From Sulfurimonas sp. HSL3-1 (GTDB lineage Bacteria > Campylobacterota > Campylobacteria > Campylobacterales > Sulfurimonadaceae): DNA of 64,000 nt. Where the stretch lies: NCBI RefSeq assembly GCF_039645995.1, contig NZ_CP147920.1:744001-808000 (forward strand). Reading direction: 5' to 3'. This document shows, one piece after another, positions 1-8,540 of this stretch. A program made the translations under genes and the position numbers. Position 1 is the stretch's first letter, and each line of letters begins with the position of its first letter. The notes under the pieces are model-generated. The model had not been told where the DNA came from. It saw only the letters and a list, made by a program, of their open reading frames with translations, and did not search any database.

Positions 1-688
1 CGACCATCTCGTTGAAGGCTTTGGCCTGGGCAATGGCGGAGTTGCCCTGGGTGCCGTCGATGATGAGGATCTTGCGGTGCGGGGCACCGGCATGGGCCTT
101 GTCGCAGATGCGGACGATCTTCTTAAGCTCCTCGGAGAGGTTCGTCTGGGTGTGGAGCCGTCCCGCCGTATCGATGATGACATGCTCGAAACCGCGGGCT
201 TTGGCGGACTCGATGGCGTCGTAGGCGACGGCGGAGGGGTCGTGCCCCTGGCGCGAGGAGACGATGGGCACGCCCAGGCGGTCGGCCCAGCGGGTCAGCT
301 GCTCGATGGCCGCGGCACGGAAGGTGTCGGAGGCCCCCAGCAGGACCCGCTCCCCCGCGTTCATGTAGTGCTGTGTCAGCTTGGCGATCGTCGTCGTTTT
401 GCCCGCGCCGTTGACCCCGATGATGAGGTCGACGAAGGGCTTTTCGTGCTCGGGCTTTTCGTAGTTGGCCCAGGCAAGGGTCGCCATCAGCTTCGATTCA
501 AGCTGGTCGCGCGTGACGTCGTCGGCGTAGAGCTCGCGCAGGATGATCTCGATGAGATCGTATTCGACATCGGCTTCGAGGAGAATATCCTCGAGCTCAT
601 CCTTGGGGATACGTTTGCGTTTTTTCGGGGCGACGCTTTTCATCGCCTCCGCGGTCTTCTGCAGCCCTTTTTTGAAAAAACCGAGCAT
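1..688 (-). CDS. ftsY: Signal recognition particle receptor FtsY (3' part beyond window)
   Basis: Membrane-associated SRP GTPase that receives ribosome-nascent chain complexes and passes them to the Sec translocon. The start ATG lies 3 bases after the stop of the upstream thioredoxin gene, so the two are probably co-transcribed. The visible 229 residues begin MLGFFKKGLQ, run through the helical N domain, and enter the G domain with the P-loop GVNGAGKTTT, the DTFRAAA motif and DTAGRLHT. The acidic A domain of the E. coli protein is missing; short FtsY forms are normal in this phylum. The frame is open at the window edge, so the C-terminal end of the G domain is not seen. Assignment is secure. 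Confidence 0.96.
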   Translation of the reverse strand, partial: MLGFFKKGLQKTAEAMKSVAPKKRKRIPKDELEDILLEADVEYDLIEIILRELYADDVTRDQLESKLMATLAWANYEKPEHEKPFVDLIIGVNGAGKTTTIAKLTQHYMNAGERVLLGASDTFRAAAIEQLTRWADRLGVPIVSSRQGHDPSAVAYDAIESAKARGFEHVIIDTAGRLHTQTNLSEELKKIVRICDKAHAGAPHRKILIIDGTQGNSAIAQAKAFNEMV

Positions 689-691
689 TGT

Positions 692-1264
692 CTATTGCGC
701 CTCCGCCAGGGCTTTCAGGTCGGACTCGAGCATCTCTTCGGGAACGAGTCCCGAGTAGTATTTGACGAAACGGCCGTTTTTATAGACCACCATGAGGGGG
801 ATGGGAAAGTCCTGCCCGACGCCGATGGCGCCGGCGACCGCACGGGAGAATTTCTGGTTGTCGGGAGAGTTTACAAGGCTGTACTCAATGCCGATATCCT
901 CCGCGAAACGCCGGTAGTAGGCGTTGTCGTTCCCCTCTTCGATCGTCACACCGATAATTTTGATCTTGCCCGCCAGTTTTTTTTGCAGGCTGCTCAGGTG
1001 CGGGGCCTCGGCACGGCAGGGCGGACACCAGGTGGCGAAGATGTCGTAGACGACCACCGGTTCGGGGACGCCGCTGATCCGGAAGTCCGCGCCGGATTTG
1101 GTCACTTCGTAGGCAGAACCGTTGATGTCGTTGAGCGTGTAAACGGTTTTGGCGATCAGCGCATCCGCGTCGCCGCTCTGCGCGTCTTTGCTGTCGCTGC
1201 AGCCGCCGAGCATCAGCAGCGCGACAAGTGCGGTTATCGTGAACTGTTTTACCATCATTTTCAT
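692..1264 (-). CDS. TlpA-like thioredoxin-fold lipoprotein
   Basis: 190 residues. A signal peptide ends in a lipobox (LGGC, Cys22), so the protein should be a lipid-anchored periplasmic or outer-envelope protein. A TlpA/ResA-type thioredoxin domain follows, with the redox motif WCPPC at residues 79-83 and the cis-proline stretch DFPIPLMVV near residue 155. Proteins of this type reduce periplasmic disulfides, for example during cytochrome c maturation; which partner it serves cannot be read from the sequence. It is the first gene of a two-gene unit with ftsY, and a minus-strand -10 box lies about 25 bases upstream of its start. Confidence 0.88.
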   Translation of the reverse strand: MKMMVKQFTITALVALLMLGGCSDSKDAQSGDADALIAKTVYTLNDINGSAYEVTKSGADFRISGVPEPVVVYDIFATWCPPCRAEAPHLSSLQKKLAGKIKIIGVTIEEGNDNAYYRRFAEDIGIEYSLVNSPDNQKFSRAVAGAIGVGQDFPIPLMVVYKNGRFVKYYSGLVPEEMLESDLKALAEAQ

Positions 1265-1287
1265 ACCTGTTTGTTAAAATGGCCGAT

Positions 1288-1293
1288 ATTATA
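1288..1293 (-). promoter_or_regulatory. -10 box of the tlpA-like/ftsY unit
   Basis: Reads TATAAT on the minus strand, 24 bases upstream of the thioredoxin start codon. There is no clear -35, as is usual for sigma-70 promoters in Campylobacterota. Confidence 0.55.
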
Positions 1294-1355
1294 ACCCATC
1301 TCCGGTAAAGCCCCATTATCCGGGCTGCAGGGGGCGGTTCCAAGCGAGGTGTTTT

Positions 1356-1955
1356 ATGACGAAAGCCGCATTCCGCGACATCTGCCTGAACAAGCAGCGG
1401 TCGGTCTGGGAACATAACCGCCTGGAGCGGGACAAACGGCTCTGCGATGCCCTCTACGCGGAAGTGCGTACAAGCGGCGGGAAAGACATTCTGCTCTTCT
1501 GGCCGCTGGGGAGCGAGCCGGACCTTCGGCCGCTGCTGCACCGGCTGCGCCGGGAGGGGTGGAACGTCTATCTGCCTTTTATGGTCGGTGCAAGCTTCCT
1601 GATGGTACCATTTAGATACCCGATGTTCCGTAAAAATTTTGGGATTTACGAGCCGGGATTCAGTAATAGAAACATTAAAAAGATTGATATAGCTGTGGTG
1701 CCAGCCGTCGGGGTTGACGCACAGGCACGCCGCATCGGATTCGGTAAAGGGATGTACGACCGTTTCTTCGCCCGATTGAACAGAAAACCAAAAACGATCT
1801 TTGTTCAACTCGAAGAGTGTATGACAAACGAGAAAATTTGCGATGATTACGATGTTTCGGCTGATGTGCTATTGACACCGTCGGCCCGCTATGAAGCAGC
1901 GGGGACGATACATGATAAACGAAATACTCTCAGGAGGCGCGATCGCCACTATTAG
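1356..1955 (+). CDS. ygfA: 5-formyltetrahydrofolate cyclo-ligase
   Basis: 199-residue cytosolic enzyme that uses ATP to convert 5-formyl-THF to 5,10-methenyl-THF. The family glycine-rich signature appears as GFGKGMYDRF near residue 129, and the N-terminal KxxLR-like region (FRDICLNKQRS) and LFWPLGSEPDL match the family. The 3' end overlaps the start of rny by 44 bases in another frame, so translation of the two is probably coupled. The second half of the gene is noticeably less GC-rich than its neighbours. Confidence 0.9.
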   Translation: MTKAAFRDICLNKQRSVWEHNRLERDKRLCDALYAEVRTSGGKDILLFWPLGSEPDLRPLLHRLRREGWNVYLPFMVGASFLMVPFRYPMFRKNFGIYEPGFSNRNIKKIDIAVVPAVGVDAQARRIGFGKGMYDRFFARLNRKPKTIFVQLEECMTNEKICDDYDVSADVLLTPSARYEAAGTIHDKRNTLRRRDRHY

Positions 1956-3480
1956 CGGTGTGGTGGGATTTTTCATTTCGAAAAAGATCACGAGTGCTCA
2001 CCTTGATTTTTATACGGAACAGGCGAAAGCCAAAGCCAAAACCATTGAGAAAGAGGCGGAGGCCCTGCTGGTAGGCGCTTCGGAACGGGCGCGCAAAACG
2101 GAAGAACGGGCGGAAAACCGCTACGAGGATGCCGTGCGCCGCGCCGAGCATGACCTCGCCGGGCGCGAGTCGACTATGTCTCGACGCGAAAAGGACCTGG
2201 AGCGTTTTGTCCGCCAGGAGCGCGAGGCGGTCGAGCATGAGCTCAAGGTGGCCGGCAGCAAGCGGCTGGCTGTCGAGCGCCGCGAGAAGGCGCTGATCCA
2301 GCTGCAAAACGATTTTGAGCGCCGTACGGATGAGGCGATCCGTGCCGTTGAACGCAGTGCCGGGATGACGAAGGATGAGGCACGTCAGCTGCTGCTTGCG
2401 CAGGTGGAGGCGCGTTCGCGAGACGAGATCGCCCACATCGTGCGCCGCTACGAGAACGAGGCGAGGGAACAGGCCGAACGCCATGCAAACTTCCTGCTGG
2501 CCCAGGCGACGAGCCGTTTTGCGGGCACCTTCGCCTCGGAGCGCCTGATCAGCGTCGTGCATCTGGACGATGATGAGCTCAAGGGGCGCATTATCGGCAA
2601 GGAAGGGCGCAACATCAAAGCGCTTGAAATGGTGCTCGGCGTCGACATCATCATTGACGAGACCCCCAAGGAGATCGTGGTAAGCAGCTTCAACCTCTAC
2701 CGCCGCGCCATCGCCACGCGGACCCTGGAACTGCTGATCGAGGACGGGCGGATCCAGCCCGCAAGGATCGAGGAGATCCATGCCAAGGTGACGGCGGAGT
2801 ACGAGGAGAAGATCCTGCATGAGGGCGAGGAGGTCGTCTTCGAAACCGGTGTCGGCCCGATGCATCCCGAGCTGATGAAGCTGATCGGGCGGCTGCGCTA
2901 CCGTGCAAGCTATGGTCAGAACGCCCTGGCGCACACCCTCGAAGTCGCCAATATGGCGGGGATCATCGCCGCGGAACTCGGCGGGGACCCGAAGATGGCC
3001 AAACGGGCGGGGCTGCTGCATGATATCGGTAAGGCGCTGACCCATGAGCACGAGGGGAGCCACGTGGATCTGGGGGCCGAAGTATGCCGACGCTATGACG
3101 AGGATACCATCGTCATCAACGCGATCTTCGCCCACCACGGCCAGCAGGAGATGGACTCCATCGAGTGCGCCGCCGTCTGCGCCGCCGACGCCCTCTCCGC
3201 CGCCCGGCCGGGGGCGCGCCGCGAGGTGCTCGAGAGCTTCCTGAAACGGGTGACGGAAATAGAGGAGATCGCGTCGCGCCACCCCGGCGTGCGGCAGGCC
3301 TACGCCATCAACGCCGGCCGGGAGGTCCGTGTCATCGTCAATGCCGAGGTCGTCAGCGACGACGAGACGGCGCTGCTGGCCAAGGAGATCGCCGACGAGA
3401 TCGCCCAGAGTGTGAGCTATCCGGGCGAGATCAAGGTGAACGTCATCCGTGAGCTTCGCAGCGTGGAGTACGCACGCTGA
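1912..3480 (+). CDS. rny: Ribonuclease Y
   Basis: 522-residue membrane-anchored endoribonuclease that starts mRNA decay. An N-terminal membrane helix (about residues 6-24) is followed by a long coiled coil rich in Glu, Arg and Ala (about 30-175), a KH domain (IIGKEGRNIKALE near 227) and an HD domain with the metal-binding HDIGKA near 370. An in-frame ATG 21 bases upstream exists, but the start at 1912 is preceded by a GGGGA ribosome-binding site at good spacing and places the membrane helix at the very N terminus. The start lies inside the end of the folate cyclo-ligase gene. Confidence 0.95.
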   Translation: MINEILSGGAIATISGVVGFFISKKITSAHLDFYTEQAKAKAKTIEKEAEALLVGASERARKTEERAENRYEDAVRRAEHDLAGRESTMSRREKDLERFVRQEREAVEHELKVAGSKRLAVERREKALIQLQNDFERRTDEAIRAVERSAGMTKDEARQLLLAQVEARSRDEIAHIVRRYENEAREQAERHANFLLAQATSRFAGTFASERLISVVHLDDDELKGRIIGKEGRNIKALEMVLGVDIIIDETPKEIVVSSFNLYRRAIATRTLELLIEDGRIQPARIEEIHAKVTAEYEEKILHEGEEVVFETGVGPMHPELMKLIGRLRYRASYGQNALAHTLEVANMAGIIAAELGGDPKMAKRAGLLHDIGKALTHEHEGSHVDLGAEVCRRYDEDTIVINAIFAHHGQQEMDSIECAAVCAADALSAARPGARREVLESFLKRVTEIEEIASRHPGVRQAYAINAGREVRVIVNAEVVSDDETALLAKEIADEIAQSVSYPGEIKVNVIRELRSVEYAR

Positions 3481-3531
3481 AACACGATAACTGTGTCTGT
3501 TTCTTAAACAGAATACGTTCGTAAATAGTGT

Positions 3532-3537
3532 TAGAAT
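3532..3537 (+). promoter_or_regulatory. -10 box before the CZB gene
   Basis: TAGAAT preceded by GTGT, 58 bases upstream of the CZB-protein start, in the 115-bp gap after rny. Confidence 0.45.
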
Positions 3538-3595
3538 GCCCGCTGCATTTTAAGATCGGTTTTTAGAGAACCGAATGACGCCAAGGAACGTATTG

Positions 3596-4051
3596 ATGGA
3601 TAAAGCACAGACGCTTGAACAGCTCAGCGCAGCTAAAAAAGCGCATATCAAATGGGTCAACCGTGCGAAAGCCCTCGTCGGGGGGCTCCCCGTCGAAAAG
3701 GACGCCATTCCCGTCGACAGCACCGACTGCCAGTTCGGCCAGTGGTTTTACGGTGAGGGACAGAAGCTCAATGCGATACCCGGCATGGACCGCCTCAGTA
3801 CGATCGAAACCCTGCACTTTACCCTGCACGATACCTATCTGAAGATTTTCAAACTCTATTTCGGGGAGATGAACCGCTCTTTTTTCAGCAAACTCTTCAA
3901 TATGAAGCCGAAGATATCCGACAGTGATAAGGAGCTGGCAAAGGAGTATTTTCAGCAGCTCGAAGGGGTCTCGAAGCAGCTGCTGGATGAGATCGGTCGG
4001 CTGGAGCGGCGGCTCAACGCGATGAGTGCGGAGAGCTTCGAAGAGAAGTAG
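3596..4051 (+). CDS. Stand-alone CZB (chemoreceptor zinc-binding) domain protein
   Basis: 151 residues. The CZB pattern is complete: an N-terminal His (KAHIKWVNRAK), the Cys in CQFGQWFYGEG, and the two spaced histidines in TLHFTLHDTY. In this family these residues bind one zinc ion, and the domain is usually attached to chemoreceptors or diguanylate cyclases (as in DgcZ). Here it has no other recognisable domain, only a helical tail, so it may act in trans as a zinc- or redox-responsive partner; that role is inference. The ATG at 3596 was chosen over one 21 bases upstream because AGGAA sits at correct spacing. Confidence 0.85.
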   Translation: MDKAQTLEQLSAAKKAHIKWVNRAKALVGGLPVEKDAIPVDSTDCQFGQWFYGEGQKLNAIPGMDRLSTIETLHFTLHDTYLKIFKLYFGEMNRSFFSKLFNMKPKISDSDKELAKEYFQQLEGVSKQLLDEIGRLERRLNAMSAESFEEK

Positions 4052-4058
4052 TCGGGTT

Positions 4059-4634
4059 TTAGTGCTTGACGGTGACGACAACCGCGCCGCGGAGGTCGTT
4101 CATACGGTAGCCCGTCGCTTTGTCTTCGGGGTAGCGTTCGCGGATCGCTTTGGCAAGCTCCGGCAGTTTGTCGATGTCGCCGTGACATTTGAGGCAGGCC
4201 GCTTTGTTGATCAGCAGCGGCTTGTAGTATTTGTAGACACCGTCCCCGACGACTTCGACGACGTCTTCAGGCAGCACGACGCCGTTGGCCTGCAGGGTCT
4301 GGAGGGATTCGAGGATCGCTTTTTCGCTTCCCTGGGGCGCATTGGCCGGGTTGCGGTACTGGAGGCTGATCCGTTTGACGCTGACGTCGGAACCCATGGA
4401 CTGGTCGATGACTTCGGTCAGGGTGTAGGCGTGGTCGCTGCAGAATCCGAAGGCCTCCATCGGGCCGCCGGATTTGAGATGCTTCTGGAGGTTGCCGCCG
4501 AGGCTTTTGAGCAGCGCGGCTGCCGTTTTCTGGCCGGTGGCTTTGACAGCGGCGATCTCCTCGGGTGTGCTCTCATAGGGGTTGGCAAAGAGGGCCGTGG
4601 CCAGCAGGGTCGTAGTTAACAATATTTTTTTCAT
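4059..4634 (-). CDS. DUF3365 (Tll0287-like) haem-binding periplasmic protein
   Basis: 191 residues with a clean signal peptide (cleavage after LFA, about residue 17). It matches the DUF3365 / Tll0287-like pattern: FGFCSDHAYT, VKRISLQYRNPANAP, and a single c-type haem motif CLKCH at residues 147-151. Such proteins are periplasmic haem sensors or small electron carriers, and the domain also occurs as a sensor module in signalling proteins. It is a single gene converging on the CZB gene. Its partner is not evident. Confidence 0.85.
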   Translation of the reverse strand: MKKILLTTTLLATALFANPYESTPEEIAAVKATGQKTAAALLKSLGGNLQKHLKSGGPMEAFGFCSDHAYTLTEVIDQSMGSDVSVKRISLQYRNPANAPQGSEKAILESLQTLQANGVVLPEDVVEVVGDGVYKYYKPLLINKAACLKCHGDIDKLPELAKAIRERYPEDKATGYRMNDLRGAVVVTVKH

Positions 4635-4665
4635 CGATTAATCCTCCAATAATGTGTTTGGCGCC

Positions 4666-4671
4666 ATTCTA
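4666..4671 (-). promoter_or_regulatory. -10 box of the DUF3365 gene
   Basis: TAGAAT on the minus strand about 31 bases upstream of the start codon; a strong ribosome-binding site (GGAGGA) lies between them. Confidence 0.5.
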
Positions 4672-4708
4672 ACGTTTTTTCCGCCAATGCGCGTGCTTCG
4701 TTCGCGAT

Positions 4709-5614
4709 TCAGGTGGCGTAGAGCTGCTCGACTTCCATCTCGTTAATATCGGAATCGTCATAGGGATCGGTATGGATAAAGGGGTGGACCCGGTCGTTGG
4801 GGAAGAGCATCCGCATCATGCTCTCCACCTGGTCGCTGACCTTGTGGGCATCGAGCAGGGAGGTCGCGTCGTCAAAGACGAGATGGACGGAGACAAAGAT
4901 GTCGCTGCCCGCCCGCCGTGTCTGGAGATGGTGGTGACCGTTGATCTTCTGCAGCCGGTTGAGCATGGTCGTGATGCGGGCCGTCTCCTCCTTGGTGAGG
5001 GAAACATCCAGCAGCATCATCAGCCCCTCTTTAAGAATAGGGAAGGCGGAGGTGATCATGTAGATCGCGATCCCGATCCCCAGCAGCGGGTCGATCAGTT
5101 CGAAACCGCTGAAGTGGATGATGCCCAAAGAGAGTAGGATCGCTCCGTTGGTGAAGAGGTCGGTCTTGTAGTGCAGGGCGTCGGCGCGGATGACGAGGTT
5201 GTTGTTCTTTTTCGCGACGTGGTTCAAAAAGAGGACCAGCGCGCCGGTGAGGATGATCGAAAAGAGCATGACACCCATCGAAGCTTCCATGTACTCGATC
5301 GCCCGGGGCGTGATGATCTTGTCGATGGCGCTGTAAAGGATGAAGAGCCCCGAGATGGAGATGATGGTTCCCTCCACGACGGAGGCGACCGCTTCGAGTT
5401 TGCCCAGCCCGAAGTTGAAGTTCTCGTCCGGTTTGCGCTCGGACTGGTGCAGGGCGAAAAAGTTGAAGATGGAGACCGAAAGGTCCAGCAGGGAGTCGAT
5501 CGCGGACGCCAGAACGGCGACGGAGCCGCTAATGATCCCGATGGCCAGTTTGAACAGCACGAGGATACCCGCCGTAGTACTGGAGATTAAGGTCGCTTTT
5601 TTCTCGATACGCAT
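4709..5614 (-). CDS. Cation diffusion facilitator (FieF-type metal efflux pump)
   Basis: 301-residue inner-membrane proton/metal antiporter. Six predicted membrane segments lie in residues 1-205, followed by a cytosolic domain. Metal-binding residues are visible: the DSLLD element in segment 2, and the paired His/Asp of RADALHYKTDL in segment 5. The cytosolic HHHLQTRRAGSDIFVSVHLVFD segment is the usual dimerisation/metal domain. FieF-like members export Fe, Zn, Cd or Mn; the sequence alone does not settle the substrate. It is divergently transcribed from the DUF2231 gene. Confidence 0.93.
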   Translation of the reverse strand: MRIEKKATLISSTTAGILVLFKLAIGIISGSVAVLASAIDSLLDLSVSIFNFFALHQSERKPDENFNFGLGKLEAVASVVEGTIISISGLFILYSAIDKIITPRAIEYMEASMGVMLFSIILTGALVLFLNHVAKKNNNLVIRADALHYKTDLFTNGAILLSLGIIHFSGFELIDPLLGIGIAIYMITSAFPILKEGLMMLLDVSLTKEETARITTMLNRLQKINGHHHLQTRRAGSDIFVSVHLVFDDATSLLDAHKVSDQVESMMRMLFPNDRVHPFIHTDPYDDSDINEMEVEQLYAT

Positions 5615-5621
5615 GAGGCCG

Positions 5622-5645
5622 ATTTTAGCGAAAGATGGCTAAAAT
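5622..5645. promoter_or_regulatory. Divergent -10 boxes between the CDF and DUF2231 genes
   Basis: Two TAAAAT boxes face outwards in a 67-bp intergenic space: positions 5622-5627 read on the minus strand for the cation efflux gene, and 5640-5645 on the plus strand for the DUF2231 gene. The two promoters overlap closely enough to interfere with each other. Confidence 0.5.
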
Positions 5646-5681
5646 GCGTCTCATAAGGGCCAAAGTGAGCAAGGAGTTACA

Positions 5682-6428
5682 ATGCAGTTACCCCAGATTT
5701 CAATTCCACTGACACTACCATTCGAGGTGCCGACGATGGTGCACCCGGTCATCATCCATTTTGCGCTCGTTCTGCCGGTAATCGTCCTGCTGATCGAGCT
5801 GGCGAACCTGGGCTTTAAGCGCCGCGCCCTCAGCCTGACGTCTTTGGGCCTGCTGCTGCTCTCCCTGCTCTTCTTTGTCGCCGCCTACTACACGGGGAAA
5901 GCGGACGGGGGCGAAGCCTTCGACCTGCTCGGTACCGGAGCGCGCGAAGCGCTGGGTGCGCATAAAATGCTGGGGACCTATCTCGTTTATGCGCTGCTGA
6001 TACCGATTGCATTCAAACTGGCGGCGATGCTTCTGGCGCAGAAATGGGCCCGCGGGGCGTTGATCGTGACACTGATCATGCTGATCAGCTTTATGGTCAA
6101 ACAGGGGTATGACGGCGGCGAGTTGGTCTACCGCTACGGCGTCAATGTCGCGGCGGTGACGGAGGCGGAAGAAGCCGCCTCCGATGCGCGCGACGATCTT
6201 GCGGACATGAACGAGACGGTTGCGGAGCAGGCCGCGGAGATCGAAACCCTCAAGGCGCAGATCGCGGTGATGCAGAGCAAGGCCGGCGAGAGCTTCGGAG
6301 AGAAGGTCGACAAGGCGGTGACGGACGCCGTTTCCAAAGTGAAGAAGATCTTCAGCGACGACAACGCTACCAAAGCGGCGCCGCAGGAGGAGAAGGCGCC
6401 CTCATCCGAGGCGAACGGGACCATCTGA
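5682..6428 (+). CDS. DUF2231 membrane protein with C-terminal coiled coil
   Basis: 248 residues. The start of the domain, [22 protein letters not shown], is the hallmark of DUF2231, a four-helix integral membrane domain of unknown function; four hydrophobic segments lie between residues 20 and 130. The remainder (about 155-248) is an acidic coiled coil and a lysine/alanine-rich tail, not part of the usual domain, which may be periplasmic or cytosolic. An AAGGAG ribosome-binding site precedes the ATG. It is followed 2 bases later by cmoB. No function can be assigned. Confidence 0.85.
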   Translation: MQLPQISIPLTLPFEVPTMVHPVIIHFALVLPVIVLLIELANLGFKRRALSLTSLGLLLLSLLFFVAAYYTGKADGGEAFDLLGTGAREALGAHKMLGTYLVYALLIPIAFKLAAMLLAQKWARGALIVTLIMLISFMVKQGYDGGELVYRYGVNVAAVTEAEEAASDARDDLADMNETVAEQAAEIETLKAQIAVMQSKAGESFGEKVDKAVTDAVSKVKKIFSDDNATKAAPQEEKAPSSEANGTI

Positions 6429-6430
6429 AC

Positions 6431-7342
6431 GTGACGATCTCACCCCTCGACGCCATCCGTCGCGAGCGCGAAGCGTGGATGGGATGGAAAAACATCGCCC
6501 CGCTGCGTGAAGCACTCGCGGCCCTTCCGGAGATCGAGACCGTCTGCAGCTACGGGGATACAGTCACCCTGACAACGGCAGCAGACGTCGATCCGGCCCA
6601 GGTCGAACGGGTCGCACGGATGCTGATGCCGTGGCGGAAAGGGCCTTTCGAGCTCTTCGGCCTCTTCATCGACACCGAGTGGCAGAGTTTTATGAAATAC
6701 AACCTGCTCCGTCCCCACTTCGATCTGCGGGGGAAACGGGTCGCGGACATCGGCTGCAACAACGGCTACTACCTTTTCCGTATGCAGGAGGATGCCCCGG
6801 CAAAGCTGGTGGGTTTCGACCCCTCTGCACTTTACAAGACCCAGTTCGATTTTATCAACCATTTCGCCAAGACCCAGATCGTCTATGAACTGTTGGGAGT
6901 AGAGCACCTGCCACTGTACGAGGAGAAGTTCGATACGATCTTCTGCCTGGGGGTGCTTTACCACCGCAGTGATCCCGTCGCAATGCTCAAACAGCTTTAT
7001 AAAGGGCTTGACAGCAGCGGGGAGGTCTACCTCGATACCTTTATGATCGACGGGGAAGAGGAGATCTGCCTGACGCCGGCGGGCGCGTACTCGAAGATCC
7101 CCAATATCTATTTCGTCCCGACGATCCCTGCACTGCAGAACTGGTGCCTCCGGGCGGGCTTCACGGGCTTTGAAGTACTGGAGACCTCCGTGACGACACC
7201 GGAGGAGCAGCGCAAAACGGAGTGGATAGAGGGGCAGAGCCTGGAGGACTTCCTGGACCCGGAAGACCCGGCAAAGACCGTCGAGGGGTATCCCGCCCCC
7301 AAACGGGTCTACGTACGACTGACAAAGGAATCAAAAGCATGA
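6431..7342 (+). CDS. cmoB: tRNA U34 carboxymethyltransferase CmoB
   Basis: 303 residues, GTG start 2 bases after the previous stop. CmoB uses carboxy-S-adenosyl-methionine to make 5-carboxymethoxyuridine at the tRNA wobble position. The SAM-fold motif [15 protein letters not shown] (near 108) and the family stretches [22 protein letters not shown] and [12 protein letters not shown] all match. The cmoA gene that makes the cofactor is not in this window. Its last codons overlap the next gene by 4 bases (ATGA). Confidence 0.95.
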   Translation: MTISPLDAIRREREAWMGWKNIAPLREALAALPEIETVCSYGDTVTLTTAADVDPAQVERVARMLMPWRKGPFELFGLFIDTEWQSFMKYNLLRPHFDLRGKRVADIGCNNGYYLFRMQEDAPAKLVGFDPSALYKTQFDFINHFAKTQIVYELLGVEHLPLYEEKFDTIFCLGVLYHRSDPVAMLKQLYKGLDSSGEVYLDTFMIDGEEEICLTPAGAYSKIPNIYFVPTIPALQNWCLRAGFTGFEVLETSVTTPEEQRKTEWIEGQSLEDFLDPEDPAKTVEGYPAPKRVYVRLTKESKA

Positions 7343-7722
7343 TTCTCAACACTCACCTGAAGATAGATACCGCGCTCTGCGGAAACGTTATTACCCTGGA
7401 CAAAGGGTATGCGGCGGTGGAGCTGGAGACGACGCCGGCGATGGCGGCGGATGAAAAAGGGCTGGTGCATGGCGGCTTTATTTTCGGCGCGGCCGATTAC
7501 GCGGCGATGGCTGCCGTGAACGAACCGACCGTCGTTTTGGCGGGGAGCAGTTGCCGTTTTTTGGCCCCTTCGAAAGTGGGAGATACGCTCCTTTTCAAGG
7601 CCGAATGCTCCGAGAATGACGGCAAAAAATATCAGATAACGGTTAACGCATATTGCGGCGAAACCAAGGTATTTTCGGGGGAGTTTACGGCCGTAGTACT
7701 GCCCGAGCATGTACTGGGATGA
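7339..7722 (+). CDS. Hotdog-fold thioesterase (PaaI-like)
   Basis: 127-residue small cytosolic protein with the hotdog-fold signature [20 protein letters not shown], the region holding the catalytic residues in PaaI/YbgC-like acyl-CoA thioesterases, followed by [15 protein letters not shown]. Translation is coupled to cmoB through an ATGA overlap. An open frame extends further upstream into cmoB, but the ATG at 7339 is the sensible start. Substrate unknown. Confidence 0.85.
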   Translation: MILNTHLKIDTALCGNVITLDKGYAAVELETTPAMAADEKGLVHGGFIFGAADYAAMAAVNEPTVVLAGSSCRFLAPSKVGDTLLFKAECSENDGKKYQITVNAYCGETKVFSGEFTAVVLPEHVLG

Positions 7723-7797
7723 GCGGTTTTTACACAGTTTTTGTATAAAAAATTCAAAAAAGTTGGATTTCCACTAAGTTATTTAATTTTTTGATAG

Positions 7798-7803
7798 TAC
7801 AAT
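7798..7803 (+). promoter_or_regulatory. -10 box before the DUF302 lipoprotein
   Basis: TACAAT in a very AT-rich intergenic stretch, 31 bases upstream of the TTG start. A strong AAGGAG ribosome-binding site follows. Confidence 0.5.
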
Positions 7804-7834
7804 TTTATCACATTGTTAACTAAGGAGTAGTAAG

Positions 7835-8419
7835 TTGAAAAACGTAATGACAGTGATTGCAGCCTTCTTCATCGCGATGATGGTGAGCGGATGTGCGACG
7901 ATGCATATGGGATGGACTGCGGTAACGCAGCAGTATAAACTGGACGACGGCGCAATGGAAGCGTACGACAATATGTTTACGAAAGTTACCGAGTACGGCG
8001 ACCCGGCAAGAGCGATGATGCAAGAGTGGAAAGTCAACGCGGATATTCCGAACGAGGACGTTGCCGAAACGATCAAGTCCCTTGCGGAAGAGTACAACAT
8101 GCGTGTCACGGGTGACATCAAGATGTATACAAAAGACGATGCGAAGCCGGACGAAGTGAAGCATGCGCGTATCTTCTCCCTCTGTAGCCTTCCGATCGCG
8201 AAAGTGTTCCTGAACCACTCCCGTTATTACGGCGGTTTCATGCCGTGTCGTATCATGCTGGTTGAATACGGCAACGGTGACCGCTGGCTTGTCAGTATGG
8301 ATATGACCCTCGCCATCCACGGCGGATACCCGCTGCCGGATGATATGCTCCAGATGGCACTCACCGTCAAAAAAGCGATGGACGAAGTCCCGGCGCGCGC
8401 AGCGATCGGCGATTTCTAA
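7835..8419 (+). CDS. DUF302-domain lipoprotein
   Basis: 194 residues, TTG start chosen because AAGGAG lies 8 bases upstream and the frame then opens with a lipoprotein signal peptide (lipobox VSGC, Cys20). The mature part contains a DUF302-like region: ARIFSLCSLPIAKVFLNHSRYYGGFMP-type sequence followed by YGNGDRWLVSMDM. DUF302 is of unknown biochemical function and is frequent in sulfur-oxidising bacteria. It is monocistronic, bracketed by its own -10 box and a downstream hairpin. Confidence 0.82.
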   Translation: MKNVMTVIAAFFIAMMVSGCATMHMGWTAVTQQYKLDDGAMEAYDNMFTKVTEYGDPARAMMQEWKVNADIPNEDVAETIKSLAEEYNMRVTGDIKMYTKDDAKPDEVKHARIFSLCSLPIAKVFLNHSRYYGGFMPCRIMLVEYGNGDRWLVSMDMTLAIHGGYPLPDDMLQMALTVKKAMDEVPARAAIGDF

Positions 8420-8438
8420 GAAGCCTTTTTCTTACCTC

Positions 8439-8465
8439 GGGGCGTGCTGAGGCACGTCTCACCCC
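8439..8465 (+). terminator. Hairpin after the DUF302 gene
   Basis: CGTGC (8443-8447) pairs with GCACG (8452-8456) across TGAG, extended by outer GGGG/CCCC. There is no T-tract after it, so it may be a weak terminator or an mRNA-stabilising hairpin. Confidence 0.35.
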
Positions 8466-8493
8466 TCCGTAACTCCCCCTAAGCCGTTTTAGC

Positions 8494-8499
8494 TATAAT
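8494..8499 (+). promoter_or_regulatory. -10 box of mutS7
   Basis: Perfect TATAAT preceded by TTTTAGC, 41 bases upstream of the chosen GTG start of mutS7. Confidence 0.6.
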
Positions 8500-8540
8500 C
8501 TTTCCTTACAAAAACAACGTCATTGCAAGGGTTTTATGTC

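Noticed and set aside
77-1294. Long open frame of 405 codons on the plus strand
   Set aside because: Antisense to ftsY and the TlpA-like gene, both of which are clear; such frames arise from the high GC content.
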